Notes: generated by a model from the sequence alone, not told the origin. 64,000 nt of DNA from Planotetraspora thailandica (GCF_016863335.1 NZ_BOOR01000042.1:1-64000); one strand, 5' to 3'. Positions 49,111-59,569 are shown, numbered from the stretch's first letter. Numbers and translations: made by a program.

Positions 49111-49224
49111 GACATCGCTAAGGTCGATCGGGTAAACAAATCCTCTGTCGAGCGGATTTCTGCCGCGCGGACTATCCGCCGACAGGAGGACCACGGAACC
49201 GCGTCAAGCTTGGGGGGATTCCTT

Positions 49225-50085
49225 ATGCAGACCCGCCACATCGGTGACGTTCAAGTCGGTGAGATCGGCCTGGGCGGCATGGCCATGTCGATCGAAGGAC
49301 GGCCGGACGAGGCGCGCTCGGTCGCGGCGATCCACGCCGCCCTCGACGCGGGCGTCACGCTGATCGACACCGCCGACGCCTATCACCTTTACGCCGACGA
49401 GGTCGGCCACAACGAGTCGCTGATCGCACGGGCGCTGGCGAGCTACGGCGGCGACACCTCCGACGTGCTCGTCGCCACCAAGGGCGGGCACCTCCGCCCC
49501 GGCGACGGCTCCTGGACCGTCGACGGCTCGCCCCAGTACATCAAGCAGGCCGCGGACGCCTCGCTCAAGCGGCTGGGCGTGGACGCCATCGGGCTCTATC
49601 AGTTCCACCGCCCCGACCCGCGGGTGCCGTACGCGGACTCGGTCGGCGCCATCCGCGACCTGCTGGACGAGGGCAAGATCCGTATGGCGGGCATCTCGAA
49701 CGCCGACCCGGACCAGATCCGGCAGGCGAACGAGATCCTCGGCGGCCGCCTGGTCAGCGTGCAGAACCAGTTCTCGCCGGCCTTCCGGTCGAGCGAGCCC
49801 GAGCTGGAGCTGTGCGCCGAAATGGGCATCGCCTTCCTGCCGTGGAGCCCCTTCGGCGGCATCTCCAGAGCCGGTGAGCTGGGTTCGCGGTTCTCCGCGT
49901 TCTCCGAGGTCGCGCAGGCGCACGGCGTGAGCCCGCAGCAGGTGTGCCTCGCGTGGATGCTGGCCAAGGCCCCGGTGGTGATCCCGATCCCGGGCTCCTC
50001 GCGGCCGGAGACGATCCAGGACTCGGTCAAGGCCGCCGACCTCAAGCTGTCGGCCGACGAACTGAGCAGGCTCGACGCGAGCTGA
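49225..50085 (+). CDS. Aldo/keto reductase
   Basis: This 286-residue TIM-barrel NADPH-dependent reductase has EIGLGGMAMSIEG near the N-terminus, catalytic Asp and Tyr in DTADAYHLY, Lys in ATKGGHLRPGD and His in YQFHRPDP, the AKR tetrad. The cofactor loop IPIPGSSRPETI is near the C-terminus. The ATG at 49225 follows GGGGGG; an upstream TTG at 49210 is in frame but lacks a site. It stands alone, about 115 bp after the E2 gene, and is followed by a strong terminator. Confidence 0.92.
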   Translation: MQTRHIGDVQVGEIGLGGMAMSIEGRPDEARSVAAIHAALDAGVTLIDTADAYHLYADEVGHNESLIARALASYGGDTSDVLVATKGGHLRPGDGSWTVDGSPQYIKQAADASLKRLGVDAIGLYQFHRPDPRVPYADSVGAIRDLLDEGKIRMAGISNADPDQIRQANEILGGRLVSVQNQFSPAFRSSEPELELCAEMGIAFLPWSPFGGISRAGELGSRFSAFSEVAQAHGVSPQQVCLAWMLAKAPVVIPIPGSSRPETIQDSVKAADLKLSADELSRLDAS

Positions 50086-50100
50086 GCCACCGCGCATACC

Positions 50101-50144
50101 AAACGCCCGGCGATCACGCCCTCTCGCATGATCGCCGGGCGTTT
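50101..50144. terminator. Bidirectional terminator between convergent genes
   Basis: AAACGCCCGGCGATCA, a 12-base loop, then TGATCGCCGGGCGTTT form a perfect 16-bp stem with A- and T-rich ends. It lies between the convergent aldo/keto reductase and glpD genes and can act in both directions. Confidence 0.92.
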
Positions 50145-50161
50145 CGCATCCCGGCCGCGGG

Positions 50162-51901
50162 TCAGCTCATCGCTTCCGATGACGTGAGCCCGCGCAGCCG
50201 TACGGCGTTGGCCGCGGCGTCGTCCTCCTCTCTCTGTGCCGCCTCGTCGGCCTGGACGTGCTGCCGGTAGTCGGCGATCTCCCGTTTCACGGTGTCGGCG
50301 TCCCAGCCGAGCACCGGGGTCAGGAGTTCGGCGATCTCCTGAGACGCGGCGAGCCCGTGATCCCGCTCTTCGATGAAGATGCGGGTCCGGCGCACCATGA
50401 CGTCTTCCAGATGCAGCGCTCCCTCGTGCGTGGCCGCGTAGACGGCCTCGACCTTCAGATATCCCTCCGCGCCCGGGATCGGATCACCCAGGCCCGGCGC
50501 CGCCTCGAGAATCTGGATCAGCTCCTCGACGCGTGAGCCGTACCGCCCCAGGAGGTGCTCCACGCGGCTGACGGGAATGCCCGCCCGCTCGGCGAGCCGC
50601 CTCCTGTTGTTGCGCACGGCCTCGAATCCGTCGGCGCCGATGATCGGCACCCGCTCGGTGACCGAGGCCGGTACGGGGTGGCCCAGCTCCTCGACGGCGG
50701 CGTCGACCGCGTCCTGGGCCATGACCCGGTACGTCGTGTACTTGCCGCCCGCCACGATCACGAGGCCGGGGACCGGCCGGGTGACCGCGTGCTCGCGGGA
50801 CAGCTTGACGGTGTTGGCGCCCGACTGGCCGATCAGCGGGCGCAGGCCCACGTAGACGCCTTCGATGTCGTCGCGGGTCAGGGGCGTGTTCAGCACCGCG
50901 TTGACGTGGTCGAGGATGTAGTCGACGTCGGCGTGGGTGGCCGCGGGTTCGGCCTTGTCCAGGTCCCACGCGGTGTCGGTGGTGCCGACGATCCAGTGCG
51001 GGCCCCACGGGATGACGAAGAGCACGCTCTTCTCCGTGCGCAGGATCAAGCCGGTGTCGAGCCTGATCCGCTCGCGCGGCACGACGAGGTGCACGCCCTT
51101 GGAGGCGCGCACGGAGACCTGCTCGGCGGGCGTCCTCGCGACGGCCACGCCGGCCATGCGCTGGAGCTCCTCGGTCCAGACACCGGTGGCGTTGACCACC
51201 GCCCGTGCCCTGACCTCGATCTCCTCACCGCTTTCCAGGTCGCGCACGCGGGCGCCCGCCACCCGGTCGCCGTCGCGCAGGAAGCCGATCACCGGTGTCC
51301 TGGTGGTGACCACGGCGCCGTACTGCGCGGCGGTCTTGGCGACCATCATGGTGAACCGGGCGTCGTCGACCTGCGCGTCGTAGTACTCGATGGAGCCGAC
51401 GAGCGCGTCCCTGCGCAGTGCGGGAGCCTTCTCCAGCGTGCGCCGCAGGGTGAGCTGGCGGTGCCTGCGCAGTCCGTACTTCCCGGCGAGCGTGTCGTAC
51501 AGGGTGATGCCGGCGCCGATGTAGAACCGCTCCCAGACCCGGTGGCGCAGCGGGTACAGGAAGGAGACCGGCCGGACGAGGTGGGGTGCCAGCCGGGAGA
51601 CCAGCAGCCCGCGCTCCTTGAGCGCCTCGCGGACCAGCCGGAAGTCGAACTGCTCCAGGTAGCGCAGGCCGCCGTGGATCAGCTTGCTCGACCGGCTGGA
51701 GGTGCCGGCCGCGAGGTCGCGGGCCTCCACCAGCGCGACCGACAGGCCGCGCGAGACCGCGTCGAGCGCGGCACCGGCTCCCACCACACCGCCGCCGACG
51801 ACGAGCAGGTCGAACTCCTGCTCGCCGAGGGCGCGCAATGCGGCCGACCGGTACCGCGGCCCCAGGGCGGTCCCCCGAGATGGCCCCGAAGTTTCAGACA
51901 T
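50162..51901 (-). CDS. glpD: Glycerol-3-phosphate dehydrogenase (FAD, GlpD)
   Basis: This 579-residue aerobic glycerol-3-phosphate dehydrogenase oxidises glycerol 3-phosphate to dihydroxyacetone phosphate at the membrane and passes electrons to quinone. It has the FAD motif LLVVGGGVVGAGAALDAVSRG, then TSSRSSKLIHGGLRYLEQFDF and GTTDTAW, diagnostic of GlpD, plus the C-terminal domain. The ATG at 51901 (MSETSG) follows GGAGC; an upstream TTG at 51910 is in frame. It is the last gene of the leftward glpF-glpK-glpD unit. Confidence 0.95.
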   Translation of the reverse strand: MSETSGPSRGTALGPRYRSAALRALGEQEFDLLVVGGGVVGAGAALDAVSRGLSVALVEARDLAAGTSSRSSKLIHGGLRYLEQFDFRLVREALKERGLLVSRLAPHLVRPVSFLYPLRHRVWERFYIGAGITLYDTLAGKYGLRRHRQLTLRRTLEKAPALRRDALVGSIEYYDAQVDDARFTMMVAKTAAQYGAVVTTRTPVIGFLRDGDRVAGARVRDLESGEEIEVRARAVVNATGVWTEELQRMAGVAVARTPAEQVSVRASKGVHLVVPRERIRLDTGLILRTEKSVLFVIPWGPHWIVGTTDTAWDLDKAEPAATHADVDYILDHVNAVLNTPLTRDDIEGVYVGLRPLIGQSGANTVKLSREHAVTRPVPGLVIVAGGKYTTYRVMAQDAVDAAVEELGHPVPASVTERVPIIGADGFEAVRNNRRRLAERAGIPVSRVEHLLGRYGSRVEELIQILEAAPGLGDPIPGAEGYLKVEAVYAATHEGALHLEDVMVRRTRIFIEERDHGLAASQEIAELLTPVLGWDADTVKREIADYRQHVQADEAAQREEDDAAANAVRLRGLTSSEAMS

Positions 51902-51936
51902 CGCGTTCAAAGCTCCTCAATGTTCGAGGGAAGGTG

Positions 51937-53445
51937 TCAGTCCACGTCGACCCAGTCGAGCGTGCGGGTCACGGCCTTCGTCCAGCCCGCGTACCCCCGC
52001 TCGCGCTGCTCGTCGTTCCACTCGGGCTGCCAGCGCCTGGCCTCGTTCCAGTTGCGCTTGAGGTCCTCGGTGGAGTTCCAGAAGCCGACGGCCAGGCCGG
52101 CGGCGTAGGCCGCGCCGAGCGCGGTGGTCTCGGCCACGACCGGCCGGGACACGGGCACGCCGAGGATGTCGGCCTGCAGCTGCATGCACAGCTCGTTGGC
52201 GGTCACGCCGCCGTCTACGCGCAGCACGTCCAGGACGACCCCGGAGTCCTGCTGCATGGCCTCGACGACGTCGCGCGTCTGGTAGCAGATCGACTCCAGG
52301 GTCGCCCGCGCCAGGTGCGCGTTGGTGTTGAAGCGGGACAGGCCGACGATGGCGCCGCGGGCGTCGGACCTCCAGTAGGGGGCGAACAGGCCGGAGAACG
52401 CCGGCACGAAGTACACCCCGCCGTTGTCCTCGACCTGCCGGGCCAGCGCCTCACTCTGGGCGGCGCCCGAGATGATGCCCAGCTGGTCGCGCAGCCACTG
52501 TACGGCCGAGCCCGTGACCGCGATCGACCCTTCCAGCGCGTAGACGGGCTTGGCGTCGCCGAACTGGTAGCAGACGGTCGTCAGCAGGCCGTTGCGCGAG
52601 CGCACGGGCTCGGTTCCGGTGTTGAGCAGCAGGAAGTTGCCGGTGCCGTAGGTGTTCTTGGCCGTGCCCGGCTCGAAGCAGACCTGGCCGACGGTCGCCG
52701 CCTGCTGGTCGCCGAGGTCGCCGGCGAGCGCGACCTCTCCGCCCAGCAGGCGGGTGACGCCGTACAGGTCCGGGTTGGACGACGGCTTGATCTCCGGAAG
52801 CATCTGGCGGGGGATGCCGAAGAACGACAGCAGCTCGTCGTCCCACTGGAGGGTCTCCAGGTCCATCAGCATCGTGCGGCTGGCGTTGGTCGGGTCGGTG
52901 ACGTGCACGCCGCCGTCGACGCCTCCGGTGAGGTTCCACAACAGCCAGGTGTCGGTGTTGCCGAAGATCGCGTCGCCGCGCTCGGCCGCCTCACGCACGC
53001 CGTCGACGTTCTCCAGAATCCACTGGATCTTGCCGGCGGAGAAATACGTGGCCGGGGGCAGGCCGGCCTTGCGCCTGATGACGTCGCCCTTGCCCTCGCG
53101 CTCCAGCGCGGAGGCGATGCGGTCGGTCCTGGTGTCCTGCCAGACGATCGCGTTGTAGTACGGCCGGCCGGTGCGGCGATTCCACACGACCGCGGTCTCC
53201 CGCTGGTTGGTGATGCCGAGCGCGGCGAGGTCGGAGGAGTGCAGGTTGGCCACGCGCATCGCGGTGTCGGCGACGGCGCGTGTGCGCTCCCAGATCTCGG
53301 TGGGGTTGTGCTCGACCCAGCCCGCCTGGGGGAGGATCTGCTCGTGCTCCAGCTGGTGGCGGGCCACCTCGTTCCCGCCGTGGTCGAAGATCATGAAGCG
53401 GGTGCTCGTGGTGCCCTGGTCGATCGCTCCGACGAAGTCGGCCAT
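51937..53445 (-). CDS. glpK: Glycerol kinase 1
   Basis: This 502-residue FGGY-family kinase phosphorylates glycerol to sn-glycerol 3-phosphate in the cytosol. Signatures: [48 protein letters not shown] and the C-terminal [20 protein letters not shown]. The ATG at 53445 ([11 protein letters not shown]) is chosen; an upstream frame to 53478 is not conserved. It lies between glpF and glpD on the same strand. A second, closely similar glycerol kinase gene lies 3.5 kb away on the other strand. Confidence 0.95.
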   Translation of the reverse strand: MADFVGAIDQGTTSTRFMIFDHGGNEVARHQLEHEQILPQAGWVEHNPTEIWERTRAVADTAMRVANLHSSDLAALGITNQRETAVVWNRRTGRPYYNAIVWQDTRTDRIASALEREGKGDVIRRKAGLPPATYFSAGKIQWILENVDGVREAAERGDAIFGNTDTWLLWNLTGGVDGGVHVTDPTNASRTMLMDLETLQWDDELLSFFGIPRQMLPEIKPSSNPDLYGVTRLLGGEVALAGDLGDQQAATVGQVCFEPGTAKNTYGTGNFLLLNTGTEPVRSRNGLLTTVCYQFGDAKPVYALEGSIAVTGSAVQWLRDQLGIISGAAQSEALARQVEDNGGVYFVPAFSGLFAPYWRSDARGAIVGLSRFNTNAHLARATLESICYQTRDVVEAMQQDSGVVLDVLRVDGGVTANELCMQLQADILGVPVSRPVVAETTALGAAYAAGLAVGFWNSTEDLKRNWNEARRWQPEWNDEQRERGYAGWTKAVTRTLDWVDVD

Positions 53446-53513
53446 CGCGCGTCTGCCTCTCGTGTCGTTGGGGGTCACACCGTTCTGATTCCGGCTCGAG
53501 CCGGATGGGGAAT

Positions 53514-54353
53514 TCAGTTGGCGCCGGCGGCGGCCTGGTAGTCGACCGGCGGCGGGGTGCGCCCGGGCTCAGGCTCGCCCTCGCTCGGCAGGAATCGCCC
53601 GACCAGCGTCTGGTAGAGGCCGGCACCGATGATCCCACCGATGACGGGCGCGACGATCGGCACCCAGAAGTAGAGGTCTCCCCACTGGTCCCGCCAGGCT
53701 GTGCCGTACCCGGTCAGGAAGGAGGCAAGACGGGGGCCGAAGTCACGGGCGGGGTTGATCGCGTATCCGGCGTTGGTGCCCCAGGCCATGCCGATCGCGA
53801 CGACGATGAGGCCGACGATGAAGGGGGCGAGGTTGGCGAGCGGGGCGGAGTTGCGGGTGTCGGTGACCGCGAGGATCAGGAACAGGAGGATCGCGGTGCC
53901 GATGATCTGGTCGCGGAAGCCGCCCCACATGTGAACGGGCAGCGTGCCGTTGCCCGGCAGGGTCGAGAAGACCCCCTGCGTCTTGATGGTGTGCCCGGGG
54001 TCGACCTTGGCCAGGACCTCGCTGTAGTTCCAGCGCACGACCAGGGCCGCGATGAACGCGCCCAGCGTCTGCGCCAGCGTGTACGGCAGGACCTTGCGCC
54101 AGGAGAAGCCCTTGAACACGGCCAGGGCCACGGTGACGGCGGGGTTGAGGTGGGCGCCGCTGATACGGGAGGCCGTGTAGACGCCGAGGACGACCGCCAG
54201 TCCCCAGGCCCATGCGATGCTGTCGTGGTCGCCGATGCCTCCGCCGACGACCTGGGCGACGACGCCTGTCCCGAACAGGATCAGGATCAGCGTGCCCGCG
54301 AATTCGGCCGCCAGTTCACCCAGCAGCCCTCGGTTTGCGAACCGTTCCGCCAT
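53514..54353 (-). CDS. glpF: Glycerol facilitator (aquaglyceroporin)
   Basis: This 279-residue MIP-family channel has six membrane helices and the two half-helix motifs [11 protein letters not shown] and [13 protein letters not shown]. The Asp after the second NPAR is typical of glycerol-permeable members. The ATG at 54353 is chosen because AGGAGGAG lies just upstream; the open frame to 54428 is not conserved. It is the first gene of the glpF-glpK-glpD unit and admits glycerol by facilitated diffusion. The IclR-type gene is divergent. Confidence 0.94.
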   Translation of the reverse strand: MAERFANRGLLGELAAEFAGTLILILFGTGVVAQVVGGGIGDHDSIAWAWGLAVVLGVYTASRISGAHLNPAVTVALAVFKGFSWRKVLPYTLAQTLGAFIAALVVRWNYSEVLAKVDPGHTIKTQGVFSTLPGNGTLPVHMWGGFRDQIIGTAILLFLILAVTDTRNSAPLANLAPFIVGLIVVAIGMAWGTNAGYAINPARDFGPRLASFLTGYGTAWRDQWGDLYFWVPIVAPVIGGIIGAGLYQTLVGRFLPSEGEPEPGRTPPPVDYQAAAGAN

Positions 54354-54477
54354 GTCTCCTCCTAAGACCATGCCCGCGTTGGTCAAGGGCGCGGGCGGGC
54401 GGTGGTGGTCCCCTACAGGGGGATGCACGGGACGTTAAGCTTCGTTGTGAGACAGGTCAACGAATGACTGTCGACAA

Positions 54478-54488
54478 TGTCGAACACT
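54478..54488. promoter_or_regulatory. Candidate IclR operator, copy 1
   Basis: TGTCGAACACT, just after the overlapping TGTCGACA, lies 125 bp upstream of glpF. An identical 11-mer occurs 147 bp away in the same divergent region. Repeated TGTCGAACA-type motifs suit an IclR/GylR regulator. Confidence 0.5.
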
Positions 54489-54624
54489 GGTCAGGCCCAC
54501 TGGTCCGTATTAGGCTCGTCGCGTGACGCGGGCCACTTCATTTCCGTCTATAACGCCCCGGCCGGTCGTTCATCGAAGGAAACCCGGTGAGGTAAAACCT
54601 CACGCCATGATCCCGCGTCGGCAC

Positions 54625-54635
54625 TGTCGAACACT
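54625..54635. promoter_or_regulatory. Candidate IclR operator, copy 2
   Basis: A second TGTCGAACACT, followed by TGTTGTCGG, lies 26 bp upstream of the IclR-type start codon. The position suggests autoregulation together with control of glpF. Confidence 0.5.
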
Positions 54636-54660
54636 TGTTGTCGGAGATGCGATCCGCCCC

Positions 54661-55428
54661 ATGCCTGGTCCAGTTCAGTCCATCGAGCGAGCCGCCGCCA
54701 TCCTGCGCCTGCTCGCCCAGGGGTCGGGACGGCTCGGCCTCAGTGAGATCGCCAACTCGCTGGGCCTCGCCCGGGGCACCGCACACGGCATCCTGCGGAC
54801 CCTCCAGCTCGTCGGATTCGTCGAGCAGGACGAGGCGACCGGCAAATACCAGCTCGGTGCCGCGTTGCTGCACCTCGGCACCAGCTACCTCGACGTCAAC
54901 GAGCTGCGATCCCGGGCGATCAACTGGGCCGACGCACTCGCGGCCCGCAGTGGCGAGGCCGTGCGGATCGGAACGCATCTGCAGGGCAAGCTGCTGGTGG
55001 TCCACCACGTCTTCCGGCCCGACGACACCCTCCAGACGCTGGACGTCGGCATGCTGCTGCCCATGCACGCGACGGCCATGGGCAAGGTGCTGCTCGCCTA
55101 CGACGCCAACGCCGCCGCGGCCGTGCCCGACGGCGACCTCGAGCAGTTCAGCCGCCGCACGATCCGTACGACCAGGGAGCTCACGCGCGCCCTGTCCGGC
55201 ATCCGCGAGGTCGGCTGGGCCGCCGACGTCGAGGAGACCACCGTGGGAGAGGCGAGCGTGGCCGCCCCGATCCGCGGATACGGCGGCCTGGTCGTCGGCG
55301 CCATGGGGATCTCCGGGCCCGTCGAGCGGATCTGCGATCCGCACAACCGTCCTCGGCTCGATCTCGTGACCTTCGTGCGCGACGCCGCGCGGGCCGTGTC
55401 GCGCGATCTAGGAGCCCCTCGCTGGTGA
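54661..55428 (+). CDS. IclR-family regulator of glycerol genes (GylR-like)
   Basis: This 255-residue regulator has an N-terminal winged helix (VQSIERAAAILRLLAQ, LSEIANSLGLARGTAHGIL) and a C-terminal IclR effector domain (LPMHATAMGKVLLAY). It lies between two sets of glycerol genes, the arrangement of GylR in Streptomyces. It probably represses both until glycerol or glycerol 3-phosphate binds. The ATG at 54661 lacks a close ribosome site, and the frame is open upstream to 54523, so the start is uncertain. Confidence 0.9.
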   Translation: MPGPVQSIERAAAILRLLAQGSGRLGLSEIANSLGLARGTAHGILRTLQLVGFVEQDEATGKYQLGAALLHLGTSYLDVNELRSRAINWADALAARSGEAVRIGTHLQGKLLVVHHVFRPDDTLQTLDVGMLLPMHATAMGKVLLAYDANAAAAVPDGDLEQFSRRTIRTTRELTRALSGIREVGWAADVEETTVGEASVAAPIRGYGGLVVGAMGISGPVERICDPHNRPRLDLVTFVRDAARAVSRDLGAPRW

Positions 55429-55485
55429 TCTCGCTCGGAGAACCCGGTGAAATCCGCTGCCCGCCTGACACAGAGGTAGGACACC

Positions 55486-57000
55486 GTGGCTGAGCGTTAT
55501 GTGATGTCCATCGACCAAGGAACGACCTCGACCCGCTGCATCCTCTTCGACCACGGCGGCCGCCTGGTGTCGGTGACGCAGCGCGAGCACAAACAGCACT
55601 TCCCGCGGCCGGGCTGGGTGGAGCACGACGCCACCGAGATCTGGCGCAACCTGGAGCAGATCGGTCCGAAGGCGCTCGCGCAGGCCAGGGTCGGCCCCGG
55701 CCAGGTGGCCGCCGTCGGCATCGCCAACCAGCGGGAGACGACGGTGTTATGGGACCGACACACCGGGATCCCCGTCACCCGGGCCGTCGTCTGGCAGGAC
55801 ACCCGCACCGACATGCTGGTGGAGGAACTGGCCCGCCGCCCCGACGCGTACATCGTCGAGGAACTCTGCGGCCTCCACGTCGCCACCTACTTCTCGGCCC
55901 CGACCATCCGCTGGCTGCTCGACCACACCCCCGGCCTGCGAGAGCGCGCCGAACGGGGCGACGTTTTGTTCGGCACCATGGAGAGCTGGCTCATCTGGAA
56001 GCTCACCGGCGGCCCCGACGGGGGTGTGCACGTCACCGACGTGACCAACGCGAGCCGCACGCTCCTGATGAACATCAACACCCTGAGCTGGGACGACACG
56101 TTGCTGGACTTCTTCGGCGTGCCCCGCGCCATGTTGCCGGAGATCCGCCCCTCGATCCAGACGTACGGCGTCGCCACACGCGTCGTGCCCGGCGTGCGCA
56201 TCGCGGCCGCCCTCGGCGACCAGCAGGCCGCGCTGTTCGGGCAGACCTGCTTCGCCGTCGGCGAGGCCAAATGCACGTACGGCACCGGCAGCTTCCTCCT
56301 GCTCAACACCGGAACCGAACCGGTCAGGTCCACCCACGGCCTGCTCACCACCGTCGGATACCAGATCGACGACCAGCCGGCCGTCTACGCCCTGGAAGGC
56401 TCGATCGCGATCACCGGCGCGCTCGTACAGTGGATCCGCGACGGTCTCGGGCTGATCGGCACCGCCCCGGAGATCGAGACGCTGGCCCGCTCCGTCGACG
56501 ACAACGGCGGCTGCTACATCGTGCCCGCCTTCTCCGGGCTGTTCGCCCCGCACTGGCGCAGCGAGGCGCGCGGCATCATCGTCGGCCTGACCTCCTACAT
56601 CACCAAGGGCCATCTGGCCCGTGCCGTGCTGGAGGCCACCGGCTGGCAGACCCGCGAGGTCGTCGACGCGATGAACGCCGACTCCGGCCTGGACCTGAGG
56701 AAGCTCAAGGTCGACGGCGGCATGACGGCCAACAACCTGCTCATGCAGTTCATCGCCGACGTGCTGAACGTGCCCGTGGTGCGCCCCATGGTCGCCGAGA
56801 CCGTCTCGCTCGGCGCCGCCTACGCCGCCGGTCTCGCCGTCGGCTACTGGCCCGACCTGGAGGGGCTGCGCCGCAACTGGCACCGCGCCGCCCAGTGGCT
56901 CCCCGCGATGGATCCCCGGCTCCGGGCGGAGGAATACGACAACTGGCAGAGGGCCGTCGAGCGCACCTTCGACTGGATCAAGCCGTCGCACGAGGAATGA
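55486..57000 (+). CDS. Glycerol kinase 2
   Basis: This 504-residue FGGY kinase is closely similar to the first glycerol kinase throughout: [49 protein letters not shown] and [20 protein letters not shown] are shared with few changes. Catalytic regions are intact, so it is probably active. It is the second gene after the IclR-type regulator and is followed within a few bases by an aldo/keto reductase. The GTG at 55486 follows AGGTAGG. A duplicate with different regulation or kinetics is likely; a different polyol substrate is possible. Confidence 0.92.
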   Translation: MAERYVMSIDQGTTSTRCILFDHGGRLVSVTQREHKQHFPRPGWVEHDATEIWRNLEQIGPKALAQARVGPGQVAAVGIANQRETTVLWDRHTGIPVTRAVVWQDTRTDMLVEELARRPDAYIVEELCGLHVATYFSAPTIRWLLDHTPGLRERAERGDVLFGTMESWLIWKLTGGPDGGVHVTDVTNASRTLLMNINTLSWDDTLLDFFGVPRAMLPEIRPSIQTYGVATRVVPGVRIAAALGDQQAALFGQTCFAVGEAKCTYGTGSFLLLNTGTEPVRSTHGLLTTVGYQIDDQPAVYALEGSIAITGALVQWIRDGLGLIGTAPEIETLARSVDDNGGCYIVPAFSGLFAPHWRSEARGIIVGLTSYITKGHLARAVLEATGWQTREVVDAMNADSGLDLRKLKVDGGMTANNLLMQFIADVLNVPVVRPMVAETVSLGAAYAAGLAVGYWPDLEGLRRNWHRAAQWLPAMDPRLRAEEYDNWQRAVERTFDWIKPSHEE

Positions 57001-57002
57001 CC

Positions 57003-57968
57003 ATGCATCTTCCTGAACGCCCGCTCGGCCGTACGAACCTGGCGGTGACCCCGCTCGGGCTCGGCCTCGCCGCGGTCGGCCGCCCCGCCTACATCAACCT
57101 GGGCAGGGACGAGGATCTCGGCGACGACCGCGGCATCGAGGCGATGCGGGCGCGCAGCTGGGACGTGCTCGACGCCGCCTGGGAGGCCGGCGTGCGCTAC
57201 TTCGACGCCGCCCGCTCCTACGGCAGGGCCGAGGAGTTCCTGGCCGGCTGGCTGCGCGACCGGGAGGTCTCCCCCGGCGCGGCCACGATCGGCTCGAAAT
57301 GGGGATACGAATACGTCGGCGGCTGGCGGATGGACGCGGAGCGGCATGAGGTCAAGGACCTGTCGGCCGAACGGCTGCGCCGCCAGCTCGGCGAGACGCG
57401 TGCGTTGCTCGGCGACCACCTGTCGCTATACCAGATCCACTCCGCGACCGTGGAGAGCGGGGTGCTGGACGACGACGACGTGCTCGGCGAGTTGCGGGCG
57501 CTGCGCGCGGACGGCGTGGCCGTCGGGTTGTCGACCACCGGGCCACGGCAGGCCGCCACGATCGACAAGGCGGTCGCCACCGGCGTCTTCGACACGGTGC
57601 AGTCGACCTGGAACCTCCTGGAGCGCTCGGCGGGCCCCGCCCTGGCGCGGGCACACGACGCCGGTCTCGGGGTGATCGTCAAGGAGGGCGTCGCGAACGG
57701 CCTGCTGGCGAGCAGGGCCGCGCCCGAGCCGCTCGCGGCCGCCGCGCGCGAGCGGGGCGTCGGCCCGGACGCGCTCGCGCTGGCCGCCGCGCTCGCCCGG
57801 CCGTGGGTCACCGTCGTGCTGAGCGGCGCCGCCACCACGGGTCAGCTGCGCGACAACCTGGAGGCGGCGGCCGTCACCTGGGACGACGCACTGGAAGACG
57901 AGCTGGCCGGCCTGGCCGAGGATCCCGAGCCTTATTGGTCACGCCGCAGCTCGCTGGCGTGGGGCTGA
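57003..57968 (+). CDS. Aldo/keto reductase
   Basis: This 321-residue NADP-dependent reductase or dehydrogenase with the AKR barrel has FDAARSYGRAEEFLAGWL carrying catalytic Asp and Tyr, SKWGYEYVGG with Lys, and YQIHSATVES with His. It belongs to the galactose-dehydrogenase-like AKR group. The ATG at 57003 lies six bases after GAGGA, a better fit than the ATG at 56997. It follows glpK2 directly, so it may reduce or oxidise a glycerol-related sugar aldehyde. Its 3' end overlaps the convergent TetR gene by 37 bp. Confidence 0.88.
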   Translation: MHLPERPLGRTNLAVTPLGLGLAAVGRPAYINLGRDEDLGDDRGIEAMRARSWDVLDAAWEAGVRYFDAARSYGRAEEFLAGWLRDREVSPGAATIGSKWGYEYVGGWRMDAERHEVKDLSAERLRRQLGETRALLGDHLSLYQIHSATVESGVLDDDDVLGELRALRADGVAVGLSTTGPRQAATIDKAVATGVFDTVQSTWNLLERSAGPALARAHDAGLGVIVKEGVANGLLASRAAPEPLAAAARERGVGPDALALAAALARPWVTVVLSGAATTGQLRDNLEAAAVTWDDALEDELAGLAEDPEPYWSRRSSLAWG

Positions 57969-58639
57969 GCAGGTCCTGCGCCTGAAGTGTCCGAGCCGGG
58001 CGGCAGGGCGATGCCGTTGAGCACCGTCTGCGTCAGGTCGTCGATGACGTCGTCCGGGATCGGTTCGAAGCTCGCCGGGGCACCGGTGAGCAGGCGCGGC
58101 AGCACGAGCTGGTGACACGCCCCGACGATCAGCGTGGCGGCGGCCTCCACGCCGGCGTCCGGCGCCAGCCGGCCGAGCCGCCGCTCCGCCCGCAGGTACT
58201 CCGCCAGCTCGTCGAGCAGGCCGCGCCCGCCTGCCATGGGGTTCGGCAGGCCGGCGAACCTGGCGAGCACCGTGGGCTGATGGAGCAGGCCCGCGAAGGC
58301 AGGCAGGATCGCCAGATGCAGCGCGACGCCGTAGGCGATGTAGGCCCGCAGGTTCGCGTCGAGGTCGCCCTCCCCGGCCCGCCGGGGCGGCTCGGCCAGC
58401 GAGCGCTCGACGCTTCGCACGTGCGCGTGCAGCGCGAGCGCCAGCAGTTCTTCCTTGTCGGCGAAGTGGTTGTAGAGCACGCCGTCGGCCACCCGCGCCT
58501 CGCGGGCGATCGCGCGCACCGTCAGCCCGGCGGTGCCGTGCTCGGCGATGAGGCGTTCTGCGGTGGCGATCAGATGCTCGCGCAGGGTCCGATCGCCACC
58601 GTCGGCCTGCAGAACCGCCGCTTTTCTCGGAGACATCAC
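57932..58639 (-). CDS. TetR-family transcriptional regulator
   Basis: This 235-residue regulator has an N-terminal helix-turn-helix (LIATAERLIAEHG, LTVRAIAREARVADGVLYNHF) and a helical ligand domain. It is transcribed leftward, and the methyltransferase gene lies just upstream on the same strand, after a 51-bp gap. The tandem TetR-type palindromes at 59.6 kb lie in front of that methyltransferase; whether this protein binds them is inferred from proximity. Confidence 0.92.
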   Translation of the reverse strand: MMSPRKAAVLQADGGDRTLREHLIATAERLIAEHGTAGLTVRAIAREARVADGVLYNHFADKEELLALALHAHVRSVERSLAEPPRRAGEGDLDANLRAYIAYGVALHLAILPAFAGLLHQPTVLARFAGLPNPMAGGRGLLDELAEYLRAERRLGRLAPDAGVEAAATLIVGACHQLVLPRLLTGAPASFEPIPDDVIDDLTQTVLNGIALPPGSDTSGAGPAQPHASELRRDQ

Positions 58640-58690
58640 GTCACATGCTAGTGAGACGCCCGCCGTCGCCCGGCCGGCCGCCTTCGGCGG

Positions 58691-59569
58691 TCAGGGGCGG
58701 ATGGCGGTGATCAACCAGGCGGTGCCGCGCAACCGCACGGCGTCCGGTTGCTCGAAGGGGCGCAGCGCCTCGGTCAGCGTGTGGCGGGCCCGTGCGGCGG
58801 CGTCCGGTTCCACCTGCCGCATGATGTGCTGAACCGGCCCCCAGGCACCGAGGAAGGCGGCGGCGTCCTCGGCGTCCCGGCCCCAGACCTGAGGCGCGTC
58901 GACAGGGCTCGTGCCGACGTCGGTGAAACCCGCGCCGGTGAGCACCTGGCGGACGCGATCCGGGTCGGACATCGAGTCGGGGCCTGGGGCTACGGGTTCG
59001 CGGGCTACGGGTTCGCGGGCGCCGGATTCGCGGGCGCCGCCCACCAGGCCGGGCAGGTCTCGGCGCACCGCGGCGAAGACGGGTTCGAGCTCGCTGCCGT
59101 CGCCTGCCCGCAGGCTGAGAAGGGCCACACGTCCGCCCGGACGCAGTGCGCGAGCGATGTTGGCGAACGCCGCGACCGGATCGGAGAAGAACATGATTCC
59201 GAACCGGCTGACCGCCACGTCGAAGCCGGCTGCGGGCAACGGGTGGACCTGGGCGTCCCCCTCGATGAAGGTCGCGTTGGCGACGCCTTCCGCGGCCGCG
59301 AGCTCGCGGGCCCGGCGCAACATCGGCGCCGACAGGTCGAGCCCGGTGGCGTGCCCGCGGCCTGCCTGCCGCGCGGCCAGGCGCGTCACCTGGCCGTTTC
59401 CGCACCCGATGTCGAGGACGCGGTCGCCGTCGCCCACGGCGGCGGCGCTGAGGAGGTGGTCGTTGAATCCGCTGTTGACCGCGTCATAGCGGTCGTGGTT
59501 GCCGGCCCAGTGGTTGCCCTCGTACCCGTTCCAGGCCTCGGCCTGCTCGACGTTGACGATGCCCCGCAT
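58691..59569 (-). CDS. Class I SAM-dependent methyltransferase
   Basis: This 292-residue protein of the UbiE/Methyltransf_11 type has motif I VLDIGCGNGQVTRLAAR (about 51-67), an acidic ribose-binding residue in GLDLSAP, DAQVHPLPAAGFDVAVS and ALRPGGRVALLS. A short repeated stretch (ESGAREPVAREPVA) is inserted after the core domain, from a 15-bp tandem repeat. The substrate is unknown. It stands behind a pair of TetR-type palindromes and precedes the TetR gene in the same direction. Confidence 0.9.
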   Translation of the reverse strand: MRGIVNVEQAEAWNGYEGNHWAGNHDRYDAVNSGFNDHLLSAAAVGDGDRVLDIGCGNGQVTRLAARQAGRGHATGLDLSAPMLRRARELAAAEGVANATFIEGDAQVHPLPAAGFDVAVSRFGIMFFSDPVAAFANIARALRPGGRVALLSLRAGDGSELEPVFAAVRRDLPGLVGGARESGAREPVAREPVAPGPDSMSDPDRVRQVLTGAGFTDVGTSPVDAPQVWGRDAEDAAAFLGAWGPVQHIMRQVEPDAAARARHTLTEALRPFEQPDAVRLRGTAWLITAIRP

